19,044 bases of DNA, from the NCBI GenBank assembly GCA_016838945.1, contig JADLKP010000019.1:1-19044 (forward strand). The letters are read 5' to 3'. The first letter of the stretch is position 1; the number at the start of each line of letters is the position of its first letter. Positions 7,093 through 14,263 of this stretch are shown piece after piece. Below the pieces are notes generated by a model. It was not told where the DNA came from, did not search any database, and was given only the letters and a program-made list of their open reading frames with translations. The stretch is from Methanobrevibacter sp. Lineage in GTDB: Archaea > Methanobacteriota > Methanobacteria > Methanobacteriales > Methanobacteriaceae. The position numbers and the translations under genes were made by a program.

Positions 7093-8391
7093 ATGAGCGA
7101 TTTCAACATGTTTTGTTATCAATGTTCCCAAACTGCAAGAGGCAGTGCATGTACAAATGCTGGGGTATGCGGTAAAAGCGGTACTGTTGCAAGACTTCAG
7201 GACAATCTGATCTTTGCAATGAAAGGTATTTCTGCCTACAACTACCACTGCAATGAATTAGGAGTTCACGATGACTCCGTAGATGAGTTCTTGACCAAAG
7301 GATTATACTCAACATTAACAAACGTAAACTTTGATGTTGGTGAATTGGTACAGTTAGGACTCGATGCCGGTGAAGCTAATTTTAAGGTCATGAAGATGCT
7401 TAAGGAGGCTCACATCAAAAACTTCGGCGAACCTGTACCTACAGAAGTAAAGGTCGGTGCACAGGAAGGACCAGCAATCATTGTAACCGGTCACGACTTG
7501 AAGGCTTTGGAGGAATTATTAAAACAAACTGAAGGAACCGATGTAAAGGTTTACACCCACAGTGAAATGTTGCCTGCACATGGTTACCCAGAGCTAAACA
7601 AATATGAATCATTGGCAGGTCAAATCGGTGGGGCTTGGTATGATCAAAAGAAAATATTCTCCCAGTACAATGCAGCTATCTTAGGCACCACCAACTGCGT
7701 ATTGTTGCCAAAGCCTGACTATGCTGAAAGATTGTTCACTATGGATATTGTAAAGATTCCTGGTGCACAGGTTATTGAAGATTACGATTTCAAACCATTA
7801 ATCGACAAAGCTATTGAATTAGGAGGATTAGAAGCTGAAGAGACCACCACAATAACAACTGGATTCGGATTAAGCACTATTCTTTCATTAGCACCTCAAA
7901 TCAAGGAGCTAGTGCTTGCAGGCAAAATAAAAAGATTCTTCCTTGTAGCTGGATGCGACACTCCAAACCCAAGAATGAGCTATTACAGAGAGTTTGTAGA
8001 AAACTTGCCTGAAGACACAATCGTACTCACTTTAGCTTGCAACAAGTTCAGATTCAATGACCTTGACTTGGGGGACATTGAAGGAATTCCAAGACTATTG
8101 GATTTAGGTCAATGTAACGACGCTATCGTAGCTATTGATCTTGCTGTCGCATTATGTGAATTGTTTGAAATGGAATTGAATGAATTGCCTCTCACCATTG
8201 TATTGAGTTGGATGGAACAGAAGGCGGCGGCGATACTCTGGACATTGCTATACCTTGGAAAAACCGACATGCTCATTGGACCTATCCTTCCAGCATGGGC
8301 TAATGAGGACATTTTGAATGTCTTGGTTGAAAACTTCAACTTGACTCCAATTTCAACTCCAAAAGAAGACATTAAGAAAATCATGGGATAA
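7093..8391 (+). CDS. hcp: Hybrid cluster protein (hydroxylamine reductase), short class III-like form
   Basis: A 432-residue iron-sulfur enzyme. The N-terminal cluster motif is C-x2-C-x8-C-x5-C at residues 8, 11, 20 and 26. The hybrid cluster ligand set is complete: H134 (TGHDL), E158 (SEMLPAHGYPEL), C202 (TTNC), C288 (VAGCDTPNPR), C316 (LACNKFRF), C341 (LGQC), E375 and K377 (WMEQK). The family reduces hydroxylamine in vitro and NO in vivo, so a cytoplasmic role in nitrosative stress defence is likely. It is about 110 residues shorter than the 540-residue bacterial enzymes, as in the class III Hcp of archaea and thermophiles, which lack part of the helical domain. The open frame extends to a TTG at 7066, but the ATG at 7093 has AAGGATG upstream and gives the usual start MSDFNMFCYQC. 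It is followed by a cupin gene and divergent from trmB. Confidence 0.95.
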   Translation: MSDFNMFCYQCSQTARGSACTNAGVCGKSGTVARLQDNLIFAMKGISAYNYHCNELGVHDDSVDEFLTKGLYSTLTNVNFDVGELVQLGLDAGEANFKVMKMLKEAHIKNFGEPVPTEVKVGAQEGPAIIVTGHDLKALEELLKQTEGTDVKVYTHSEMLPAHGYPELNKYESLAGQIGGAWYDQKKIFSQYNAAILGTTNCVLLPKPDYAERLFTMDIVKIPGAQVIEDYDFKPLIDKAIELGGLEAEETTTITTGFGLSTILSLAPQIKELVLAGKIKRFFLVAGCDTPNPRMSYYREFVENLPEDTIVLTLACNKFRFNDLDLGDIEGIPRLLDLGQCNDAIVAIDLAVALCELFEMELNELPLTIVLSWMEQKAAAILWTLLYLGKTDMLIGPILPAWANEDILNVLVENFNLTPISTPKEDIKKIMG

Positions 8392-8458
8392 TTTTCCTAT
8401 ATTTTTTTATTTTTTAAAAAATAAATATCTGATTAGTCAATTAAAAGGAGATAAAACT

Positions 8459-8782
8459 ATGGACTTAAAAGGAAAACCAATCGAAATGGAAAGCTTGATT
8501 GAATATCAGGAAGGCTCTGTTGTGAGCATGGAAATAATCAAAAAGAAACTTGGTACTGTAACTGTATTTGCATTTGATAAAGGACAAGGCTTAAGTGAAC
8601 ATAGCGCTCCTTTTGATGCTATGGTTCAAATAATCGACGGTGAAGCGGAAATCACTCTTGGAGGTGTGCCTCACACAGTCAAAAAAGGTGAATTCCTCAT
8701 TATGCCTGCAAATGTTCCACATGCTTTACAAGCAGTTAAAGGACCATATAAGATGGTTTTAACCATGATTAAATCAGATTAA
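8459..8782 (+). CDS. Small cupin-domain protein
   Basis: A 107-residue single-domain beta-barrel protein of the cupin_2 type. The first cupin motif lies around GQGLSEHSAPFDAMVQIIDG (43-62), with a His but only one of the two usual His positions clearly filled. The second motif lies around GEFLIMPANVPHAL (76-89) and contains the conserved P-x-x-x-P-H. A metal could be held by these His residues; no reaction can be assigned. The start has AAGGAG at 8445-8450, 8 bases before the ATG. The gene follows hcp by 67 bp on the same strand and may share its transcript, although a perfect 20-bp A/T palindrome at 8406-8425 lies between them. The location suggests a role accessory to redox or nitrosative stress, which is inference. 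Confidence 0.85.
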   Translation: MDLKGKPIEMESLIEYQEGSVVSMEIIKKKLGTVTVFAFDKGQGLSEHSAPFDAMVQIIDGEAEITLGGVPHTVKKGEFLIMPANVPHALQAVKGPYKMVLTMIKSD

Positions 8783-8864
8783 TTTCATTATTCTTTTTTT
8801 TACTATTTTTTTCTATTTACTAAAAGTTTATATTTTTTTAAAAATTAATTAATCTAAAATAAAT

Positions 8865-8897
8865 AAAAAAAGGAAACCTAATTTGAAAATTAGGTTT
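8865..8897 (-). terminator. Terminator of the Rpn-like nuclease gene
   Basis: A perfect 11-bp inverted repeat (aaacctaattt / aaattaggttt, 8874-8884 and 8887-8897) sits 27 bases past the stop codon. On the minus strand it is followed by cc and a T-rich run (complement of 8857-8871). On the plus strand no T run follows, so it most likely serves the minus-strand gene rather than the cupin. Confidence 0.65.
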
Positions 8898-8923
8898 ATA
8901 GAAAAATTTAATTTTATTGGAAT

Positions 8924-9913
8924 TTAAAGTTTAATCCCTGCTGAAGCCAGATCTTCTTCAGTTAGCTTGCCTTGTTTTATTAGATCTTTGAATGACTGGA
9001 TTAAATGATTGGTTTGCTCATGAGCCATTTTAGCATCTGATAATGCATTGTCTCTTTCTTTTTTTGATAGTTCAAGCAATTCATGTGACTGGTACAGCTC
9101 ATGGTTCAGTTCATTTATCCTGCCATTGAATAATTTGTCTACTGCCTCTTCAAATCCCATATTTATCATTCCTTTCAATTCTATTAATTCCTCACCCTCG
9201 AAATGGTATTTTATCATAAAGGTCAGTACATTTACAATAACATAGACTATCCTTTTATTTTCAATTTTAAGCTTGCGGGACAATTTCACCATGGCTCTGA
9301 TAATTTCTTTTCTTTTGCGCCTTGGAGCGATGATAGGTAGAAATGCCACATCCATTGCCTCCATATCACTTAAGGTTTCTTCCAAATCATGTTTCCTTTT
9401 CAGATTAGTCAACTTTTCGTTTATTTCCTTAAGAGAAAAATAAATAAAACGAGGTTTGCATATGATGTCCTCATCGATTTTATATTCCTTTAGGGATCTG
9501 TTGTATGAATCCATATCAGTCAAAATCAGGGGAACAACTGGATGGGCAAAATAATAAGAGGCATGCACTGAGTACATGTTCATGGTTTTGAGCTTGTCCA
9601 GCGTCACGTGAGTTGATTGATGTTCCAGATTGATTAGGAAATTTTCATGCTTCAATCCTTTTTCATGCATTGAAAGAAGCACGGAATCTAAACAGTATTC
9701 CCTTAAATCAGTACCTAAAAAATTGTTTTTGCATAGGAGAACATACTTGCCTGGGAGATTCAGATATTCGAATGCAAGGTCTGGACAATAATCTATAATG
9801 ACCTTAAAGGACTTATCGAAGGGGTGAGAAATATGATAATTTTTTTCAGCTTCTTTTCTCCACCTCACTTTATTTCGTGCAGTGGTCACTCCTCTTAATA
9901 ATAGATTAATCAA
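8924..9913 (-). CDS. Rpn-like PD-(D/E)XK nuclease-family protein
   Basis: A 329-residue protein resembling the Rpn / recombination-promoting nuclease family (transposase_31-like). It has the N-terminal pattern HPFDKSFKVII (30-40), then D76 (CLDSVLL) and the nuclease strand NLEHQST (95-101) with E97-x-Q99, consistent with a PD-(D/E)XK active site. The middle section is helical and basic (APRRKRKE, 196-203). The C-terminal part (about 265-312) looks like a coiled coil. Rpn proteins cut DNA and promote RecA-independent recombination in bacteria. The start is uncertain: the longest frame begins with TTG at 9911-9913, but a TATA-like element lies just upstream, which would put the transcript start near 9897 inside the frame. 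GTG codons at 9889 or 9868 with AGAGGA at 9890-9895 are alternatives. The gene is monocistronic with its own terminator. The exact target is unknown. Confidence 0.65.
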   Translation of the reverse strand: MINLLLRGVTTARNKVRWRKEAEKNYHISHPFDKSFKVIIDYCPDLAFEYLNLPGKYVLLCKNNFLGTDLREYCLDSVLLSMHEKGLKHENFLINLEHQSTHVTLDKLKTMNMYSVHASYYFAHPVVPLILTDMDSYNRSLKEYKIDEDIICKPRFIYFSLKEINEKLTNLKRKHDLEETLSDMEAMDVAFLPIIAPRRKRKEIIRAMVKLSRKLKIENKRIVYVIVNVLTFMIKYHFEGEELIELKGMINMGFEEAVDKLFNGRINELNHELYQSHELLELSKKERDNALSDAKMAHEQTNHLIQSFKDLIKQGKLTEEDLASAGIKL

Positions 9914-9918
9914 AGGAA

Positions 9919-9926
9919 TATATAAA
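9919..9926 (-). promoter_or_regulatory. Candidate TATA box of the Rpn-like gene
   Basis: On the minus strand this reads tttatata, a near-ideal archaeal TATA element, in an agctttatatattcc context. The expected transcript start, about 25 bases downstream, would be near 9897, which argues for a translation start downstream of the TTG at 9913. The rest of the spacer 9927-10151 is AT-rich without a gene. Confidence 0.45.
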
Positions 9927-10151
9927 GCTTGTTGTTTAAAATATTGTGTTTACTATCTTTAATAAATAGTAAACTGATTTTAATAAATTATTATCAATAA
10001 ATAAAGTTAAAATTAACTTAAAACTAAAATTAAAGATTTTTACATTGAGTTTCTTTTAAGCTATTTTCTCGGTTAAAAGTAAATTTAAAATATTATTGTT
10101 AATATAATAATTAATAGTAAAATTTTTTTTAAAAAATATTTTTGTGATAGT

Positions 10152-10385
10152 ATGATTTATGCAGATACAAAAATTTCTAAGAATAATCAAACTGCCATTC
10201 CTCCAATTATCATGAAAATGCTTAACCTTGGATCTGATGACATTGTAGAATGGGTTTTGGATGATGAAGGGAAAGTCACCTTGAATCTTAGGAAAAAATT
10301 AAGATTTGAAAAAATGAGAGGTTCCATAGATTTAGGATATAAAACCAACTCTGTTGATTTGGAAAATGAGATTTATAACTTTTAG
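10152..10385 (+). CDS. AbrB/SpoVT-type DNA-binding protein, orphan antitoxin-like
   Basis: A 77-residue protein with a swapped-hairpin AbrB domain at about 4-47 (DTKISKNNQTAIPPIIMKML, then LGSDDIVEWVLDDEGKVTL). The tail LRFEKMRGSIDLGYKTNSVD (50-69) looks like the partner-binding tails of VapB/MazE-class antitoxins. It probably binds DNA as a dimer. No PIN-domain or other toxin gene lies beside it: upstream is the divergent Rpn-like gene, 238 bp away, and downstream is ilvD, 110 bp away. It may therefore be a solitary regulator, or an antitoxin that has lost its toxin. The ATG has a weak GTGAT element at 10144-10148, three bases upstream, which decides little. Confidence 0.8.
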   Translation: MIYADTKISKNNQTAIPPIIMKMLNLGSDDIVEWVLDDEGKVTLNLRKKLRFEKMRGSIDLGYKTNSVDLENEIYNF

Positions 10386-10495
10386 AAATAAATTTTTCTA
10401 TGCATAAATCTTGAAATTCTAAGAAAAATAATTGAAATTCATGATTTTTTCATATTTTAAAGTAAATTTAATTTGATTTTTAATGGATGATTATT

Positions 10496-12151
10496 ATGAA
10501 TAGTGACAATATCAAGGAAGGAGTACAAAGAGCACCACATAGATCTCTTTTACGTGCTTGTGGATTAAATGATGATGATTTTGAAAAACCGTTCATTGGC
10601 ATTGCAAACAGTTATACAGACATTGTGCCTGGACATATTCACTTAAGGGAATTGGTGGAATATGTCAAGGAAGGTATCAGAGCAGCTGGAGGAATTCCAT
10701 TTGAATTTGACACCATGGCAATCTGTGACGGAATTGCAATGAACCATGAAGGCATGAAATATTCCCTTGCTTCACGTGAAATTGTAGTGAGCACTGTAGA
10801 AAGCATGACCATGGGTCATTGCTTTGATGGGCTTGTAATGATTCCAAGCTGTGATAAGGTTGTTCCTGGAATGCTGATGGCTGCTGCAAGATTGGATGTT
10901 CCATCCATCTTTGTAACTGGCGGACCAATGGAACCAGGTAATTACAAGGGTCAGAATGCAGATTTGATCACTGTATTTGAAGCTGTAGGTGAATTGTCTT
11001 CAGGAAAGATTACTGAAGAGGAATTATATGAAATGGAATGCTGTGCATGTCCTGGTGCTGGAAGCTGTTCTGGACTCTTCACTGCAAACACCATGGCATG
11101 CATCACCGAAACCATTGGCATGAGCTTGCCTACCTGCGCTACAGCTCTTGCTTTAAGTGATGAAAAGAAGGAATTGGCTGTTGCAAGCGGTAAAAGGATA
11201 GTCGAAATGGTTAAGGAAGACTTGAAGCCATCAGACATAATGACTCAAGAGGCCTTTGAAAATGCAATTGCAATGGATATGGCTCTTGGAGGATCAAGCA
11301 ACACTGCACTTCACATTCCAGCTATTGCATATGAGCTTGAAGAGAAAGGAGTTCATGCAGACTTGGACTTGTTTGATGAAATCAGCGATAAGGTAGCTCA
11401 CATTGCACTCTTATCCCCTGCAGGTGAAGACACTATGGCAGATTTGCATGCAGATGGTGGTATTCCAGCTGTATTGAAGACAATTGAAAGCAAGTTGGAC
11501 ACCAGTGTAATGACCTGTACTGGTAAAACCTTGGAAGAAAACCTAAAAGATGCTAAGGTAACTGGAAATGGAGTCATTCACACACTTGATGATCCTATTC
11601 ATGAAGCTGGAGGGCTTACCGTTCTCAAAGGAAACCTTGCTCCAAACGGCTCAATCGTAAAGTCTGCAGCTGTACCTGAAGATATGATGCAGCTTAAGGG
11701 ACCGGCTAAAGTCTACAACAGTGAAGAGGATGCGGTTGAAGCAATCTTCAATCATGAACTTAAAGAAGGAGACATTCTTGTAATCAGATGTGAAGGACCA
11801 AAAGGAGGTCCTGGAATGAGAGAAATGCTAAACCCAACTTCAGCGATTATGGGTATGGGCATCAAGAATGTAGGATTAATCACTGACGGACGTTTCTCCG
11901 GCGGTACAAGAGGTCCTTGCATAGGTCACGTATCTCCTGAAGCAATGAGCGGGGGACCTATTGCGGCAATTGAAGATGGAGACATAATTGAAATCGACAT
12001 CACAAATGGAAAACTCTCTGTAGAATTGACTGATGAAGAAATCAAGGAAAGAATTGCAAATGCAGACTTGCCTGAGAAAAAGGTCAAAGGATGGTTGAAC
12101 ATCTACAGGCGTTCAGTATCCTCTGCAGATGAAGGAGCTATCTTAAGATAA
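10496..12151 (+). CDS. ilvD: Dihydroxy-acid dehydratase
   Basis: Converts 2,3-dihydroxy-3-methylbutanoate and its isoleucine-pathway homologue to the 2-oxo acids, in branched-chain amino acid synthesis. The sequence is a full-length IlvD/Edd-family enzyme (551 residues from this start). Numbered from the upstream ATG at 10487: iron-sulfur cysteines C80 (AICDGI), C122 (IPSCDK, with K124 as the usual Mg-site lysine) and C194 (CPGAGSCSG). The family signature near the C-terminus is GRFSGGTRGPCIGHVSPEA. The longest frame begins at 10487, but GGATGA at 10485-10490 is a good ribosome binding site for the ATG at 10496, so MNSDNIKEG is preferred. The enzyme acts in the cytoplasm and is expected to be oxygen-labile. 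It is transcribed alone, with T-rich sequence after the stop. Confidence 0.96.
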   Translation: MNSDNIKEGVQRAPHRSLLRACGLNDDDFEKPFIGIANSYTDIVPGHIHLRELVEYVKEGIRAAGGIPFEFDTMAICDGIAMNHEGMKYSLASREIVVSTVESMTMGHCFDGLVMIPSCDKVVPGMLMAAARLDVPSIFVTGGPMEPGNYKGQNADLITVFEAVGELSSGKITEEELYEMECCACPGAGSCSGLFTANTMACITETIGMSLPTCATALALSDEKKELAVASGKRIVEMVKEDLKPSDIMTQEAFENAIAMDMALGGSSNTALHIPAIAYELEEKGVHADLDLFDEISDKVAHIALLSPAGEDTMADLHADGGIPAVLKTIESKLDTSVMTCTGKTLEENLKDAKVTGNGVIHTLDDPIHEAGGLTVLKGNLAPNGSIVKSAAVPEDMMQLKGPAKVYNSEEDAVEAIFNHELKEGDILVIRCEGPKGGPGMREMLNPTSAIMGMGIKNVGLITDGRFSGGTRGPCIGHVSPEAMSGGPIAAIEDGDIIEIDITNGKLSVELTDEEIKERIANADLPEKKVKGWLNIYRRSVSSADEGAILR

Positions 12152-12287
12152 CTTTTTCTTTTTATTTTTCCTTTATTTTTTTTATCAAATTTACAATTAT
12201 TCGTACTTAATAGAATAGTATCATCTGTTAAGTGTTAATGAAAGGGGAATACTCTAACTTTATAAAAATGTATTAAGGAGCAAATTA

Positions 12288-13436
12288 ATGAAGTATAGAA
12301 AATTAGGAAAGACAGGCATTGAAGTCAGTGAAATAGCTCTTGGTGCTGAATGGCTTCAAGGCAAGACATTAGCTGAAACAAAGGAACTTATTGATTATTG
12401 TCAAAATGAAGGCATCAACTTCCTTGACTGCTGGATGAGTGAACCTAATGTCAGAACCAATATTGGGATAGCCATTAAGGATTCAAGGGAAGATTGGATC
12501 ATCCAAGGTCATTTCGGTTCAACTTGGCAGGACGAGCAATATGTCCGAACTCGTGAGATGGATAAGGTGATTCCTGCCTTTGAGGACTTTATGGAACGTC
12601 TTCAATTGGATTGCCTTGATTTTGGAATGATTCATTTTGTCGATGAGATTGAGGATTTTGAAGAGATAATGAATGGCGATTTCATCAGATATGTCAGGAA
12701 GCAAAGGGAAGATGGAGTCATCAAGCATATTGGAATAAGTACACACAGTCCCACTGTTGCCCTTTTGGCTACTGAAGTTGATGATATAGAATTGATCATG
12801 TTCAGCATCAATCCCGCTTTTGATATGATGGGTTCCATTAACAATATAGAGCTTTATATTGAGGAGGATACCTATAAGGACAAGGAACTTGAAGGTTTAG
12901 CTCCTGAAAGGGCAGAATTATATCAGACCTGCAAGGAAAAGGACATTCCACTTGTGGTTATGAAGGGATATGCTGGTGGAAGGTTATTTTCTGATGAGGA
13001 TTCTCCTTTTGGGGTGGCTTTGACTCCTGTACAATGCATTGAATACTGCCTTAGCAGACCTGCAGTTGCATCAATATTCGTTGGCGTAAAGGATGTTGGT
13101 GAAATGGAGGATGCAATTGCATATGAAACTGCAAGTCATGAGGAAAAGGATTATGCCTCTGTACTGGTAAATGCACCTAAAAACTCTTATGAAGGCCAAT
13201 GCACTTATTGCGGCCATTGTGCACCATGCACTGAAAACATCAATATTGCTATGGTGAACAAATACTATGACCTTGCAAGACACCATGATGAGGTTCCGGA
13301 GTCAATCAGGAGCCATCATAATGATTTGACTTACAATTCCTTTGACTGCATAGCATGCGGAAGCTGTGAAGACCGCTGTCCTTTCAATGTGGGAATTGTT
13401 GAAATCATGGTTAAGGCCAAGGAGTTATTTCAATAA
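12288..13436 (+). CDS. Aldo/keto-reductase-fold protein with C-terminal 2x[4Fe-4S] domain
   Basis: A 382-residue protein of the predicted oxidoreductase group that fuses an aldo/keto reductase barrel to a ferredoxin-like tail. The N-terminus MKYRKLGKTGIEVSEIALG is typical of the family. The barrel covers about 1-285. The tail has C305-x2-C308-x2-C311-x2-C314 and C354-x2-C357-x2-C360-x3-C364, which can hold two 4Fe-4S clusters. D47 and H116 match two of the four canonical catalytic residues, but the Tyr region is shortened to DCWMSEP (47-53) without a Tyr, and the usual Lys strand reads IIQGHFG with H75. NADPH-dependent carbonyl reduction is therefore doubtful, and an electron-transfer or other redox role is possible. 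GGAG at 12276-12279 precedes the ATG by 8 bases. It is transcribed alone. Confidence 0.85.
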   Translation: MKYRKLGKTGIEVSEIALGAEWLQGKTLAETKELIDYCQNEGINFLDCWMSEPNVRTNIGIAIKDSREDWIIQGHFGSTWQDEQYVRTREMDKVIPAFEDFMERLQLDCLDFGMIHFVDEIEDFEEIMNGDFIRYVRKQREDGVIKHIGISTHSPTVALLATEVDDIELIMFSINPAFDMMGSINNIELYIEEDTYKDKELEGLAPERAELYQTCKEKDIPLVVMKGYAGGRLFSDEDSPFGVALTPVQCIEYCLSRPAVASIFVGVKDVGEMEDAIAYETASHEEKDYASVLVNAPKNSYEGQCTYCGHCAPCTENINIAMVNKYYDLARHHDEVPESIRSHHNDLTYNSFDCIACGSCEDRCPFNVGIVEIMVKAKELFQ

Positions 13437-13583
13437 TTAATTCCTAATTTCTTTTTTATTTTTTCAATTTTCACTTTTTATACTTTTTTACTTTTTTATA
13501 ATTCTAATGCAAGTTTCAACAACTGATTAATGGATTAAATTTAAATATTTTATAAAAGATATTATCTATATTATAAAGACATA

Positions 13584-13611
13584 AGAATTCTATCGCATTT
13601 GATAGGATTCT
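13584..13611. promoter_or_regulatory. Dyad between TATA-like elements and the signal peptidase gene
   Basis: Arms agaattctatc (13584-13594) and gataggattct (13601-13611) form an 11-position stem with one T-G pair and a 6-nt loop. TATA-like sequences lie just upstream at 13549-13556 (ttataaaa) and 13571-13578 (ttataaag). Depending on which is used, the dyad is either an operator-like site at the transcript start or a hairpin in the leader. It is 54 bases from the TTG start. The rest of the spacer 13437-13665 shows no gene. Confidence 0.4.
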
Positions 13612-13665
13612 AAATTTTATAATTTTCATTAATTTATTCTAAAAAAACTAAAGAAAGGTGTTATT

Positions 13666-14091
13666 TTGGATATAAATCTAAAAGAAATAGCAATTTATGT
13701 TGTCCTTATTATTGCAGTCCTTATTGCTGCACAACACTTGAATGTTGTTGTATCAGGCAGTATGGAACCTGTAATGTATAGAGGGGATATTGTTGTATTG
13801 GAACAAGCAAATCTCTTAGGTCTCCATGAATTCTCTCCAGATGACATTAAAGTTGGAGACATTGTAGTCTATAATGCAGCTTGGCATGAAGGGCCGGTCA
13901 TTCATAGAGTAATCAATACTGCTCAAATCAATGGTTCCACTGTATTTGAAATCAAGGGAGATAACAATGATGTTTCAGATCCTTATTGGGTGACAAAGAG
14001 CCAAATCAAGTCTAGGGTATTGACTTTTGATGGTCAACCAATAATTATTCCTAAAATAGGATATATCTCTATATTAATTAGAGGACTTTAA
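13666..14091 (+). CDS. Signal peptidase I, archaeal Ser/His type
   Basis: Removes Sec signal peptides on the outer face of the membrane. The protein has 141 residues. One N-terminal membrane segment (about 8-25) is followed by SGSMEPVMYRGD (30-41) with S32 as the nucleophile, GPVIHRVI (77-84) with H80 replacing the bacterial Lys as in Sec11-type enzymes, and KGDNNDVSDP (97-106), where D99 or D106 is the expected third residue. The short C-terminal PKIGYISILIRG is usual in archaeal family members. The start is TTG: AAGGTG at 13655-13660 lies five bases upstream and no in-frame ATG is available. It is small for the family, as expected for archaea. It is transcribed alone, so it probably serves the whole secretome, which would include the barnase-type protein only if that is processed as a general rather than a lipoprotein substrate. 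Confidence 0.93.
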   Translation: MDINLKEIAIYVVLIIAVLIAAQHLNVVVSGSMEPVMYRGDIVVLEQANLLGLHEFSPDDIKVGDIVVYNAAWHEGPVIHRVINTAQINGSTVFEIKGDNNDVSDPYWVTKSQIKSRVLTFDGQPIIIPKIGYISILIRGL

Positions 14092-14109
14092 GTTTTGATG
14101 ATTAAGAAT

Positions 14110-14156
14110 ATTGATTGAATAATCATTTTAAATATAGTTGTATAGCATCAATCAAT
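14110..14156. promoter_or_regulatory. argS promoter: TATA flanked by an inverted repeat
   Basis: The sequence ttttaaatata at 14126-14136 is a good TATA element for argS, predicting a transcript start near 14157 and a leader of about 105 nt. It is bracketed by a perfect 9-bp inverted repeat, attgattga (14110-14118) and tcaatcaat (14148-14156). A shorter repeat, atgatta / taatcat (14098-14104 and 14119-14125), overlaps it and could act in the 3' end of the signal peptidase transcript. Regulation through these repeats is inferred only. Confidence 0.35.
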
Positions 14157-14263
14157 TTTAATTAATCGTTATTTTTATTATTTTGATATTAATTTTTTTG
14201 CAGAAAATGGCTTTAGCTAATCCTATCTAAATGTCATTAAATTTATATTTATTCGGTGTTTAT

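Noticed and set aside
8406..8425. Perfect 20-bp A/T palindrome between hcp and the cupin gene
   Set aside because: It consists only of A and T runs, common in such spacers; too little to call a terminator or operator.
8924..10385. Rpn-like gene and AbrB gene as a divergent toxin-antitoxin pair
   Set aside because: They are 238 bases apart with separate promoters and belong to families not known to pair; nothing in the sequence links them.
14207..14230. Seven-codon frame ending in TAA just before an upstream argS ATG, resembling a leader peptide
   Set aside because: No Arg codons, no ribosome binding site and no attenuator-type alternative stems; chance is a sufficient explanation.
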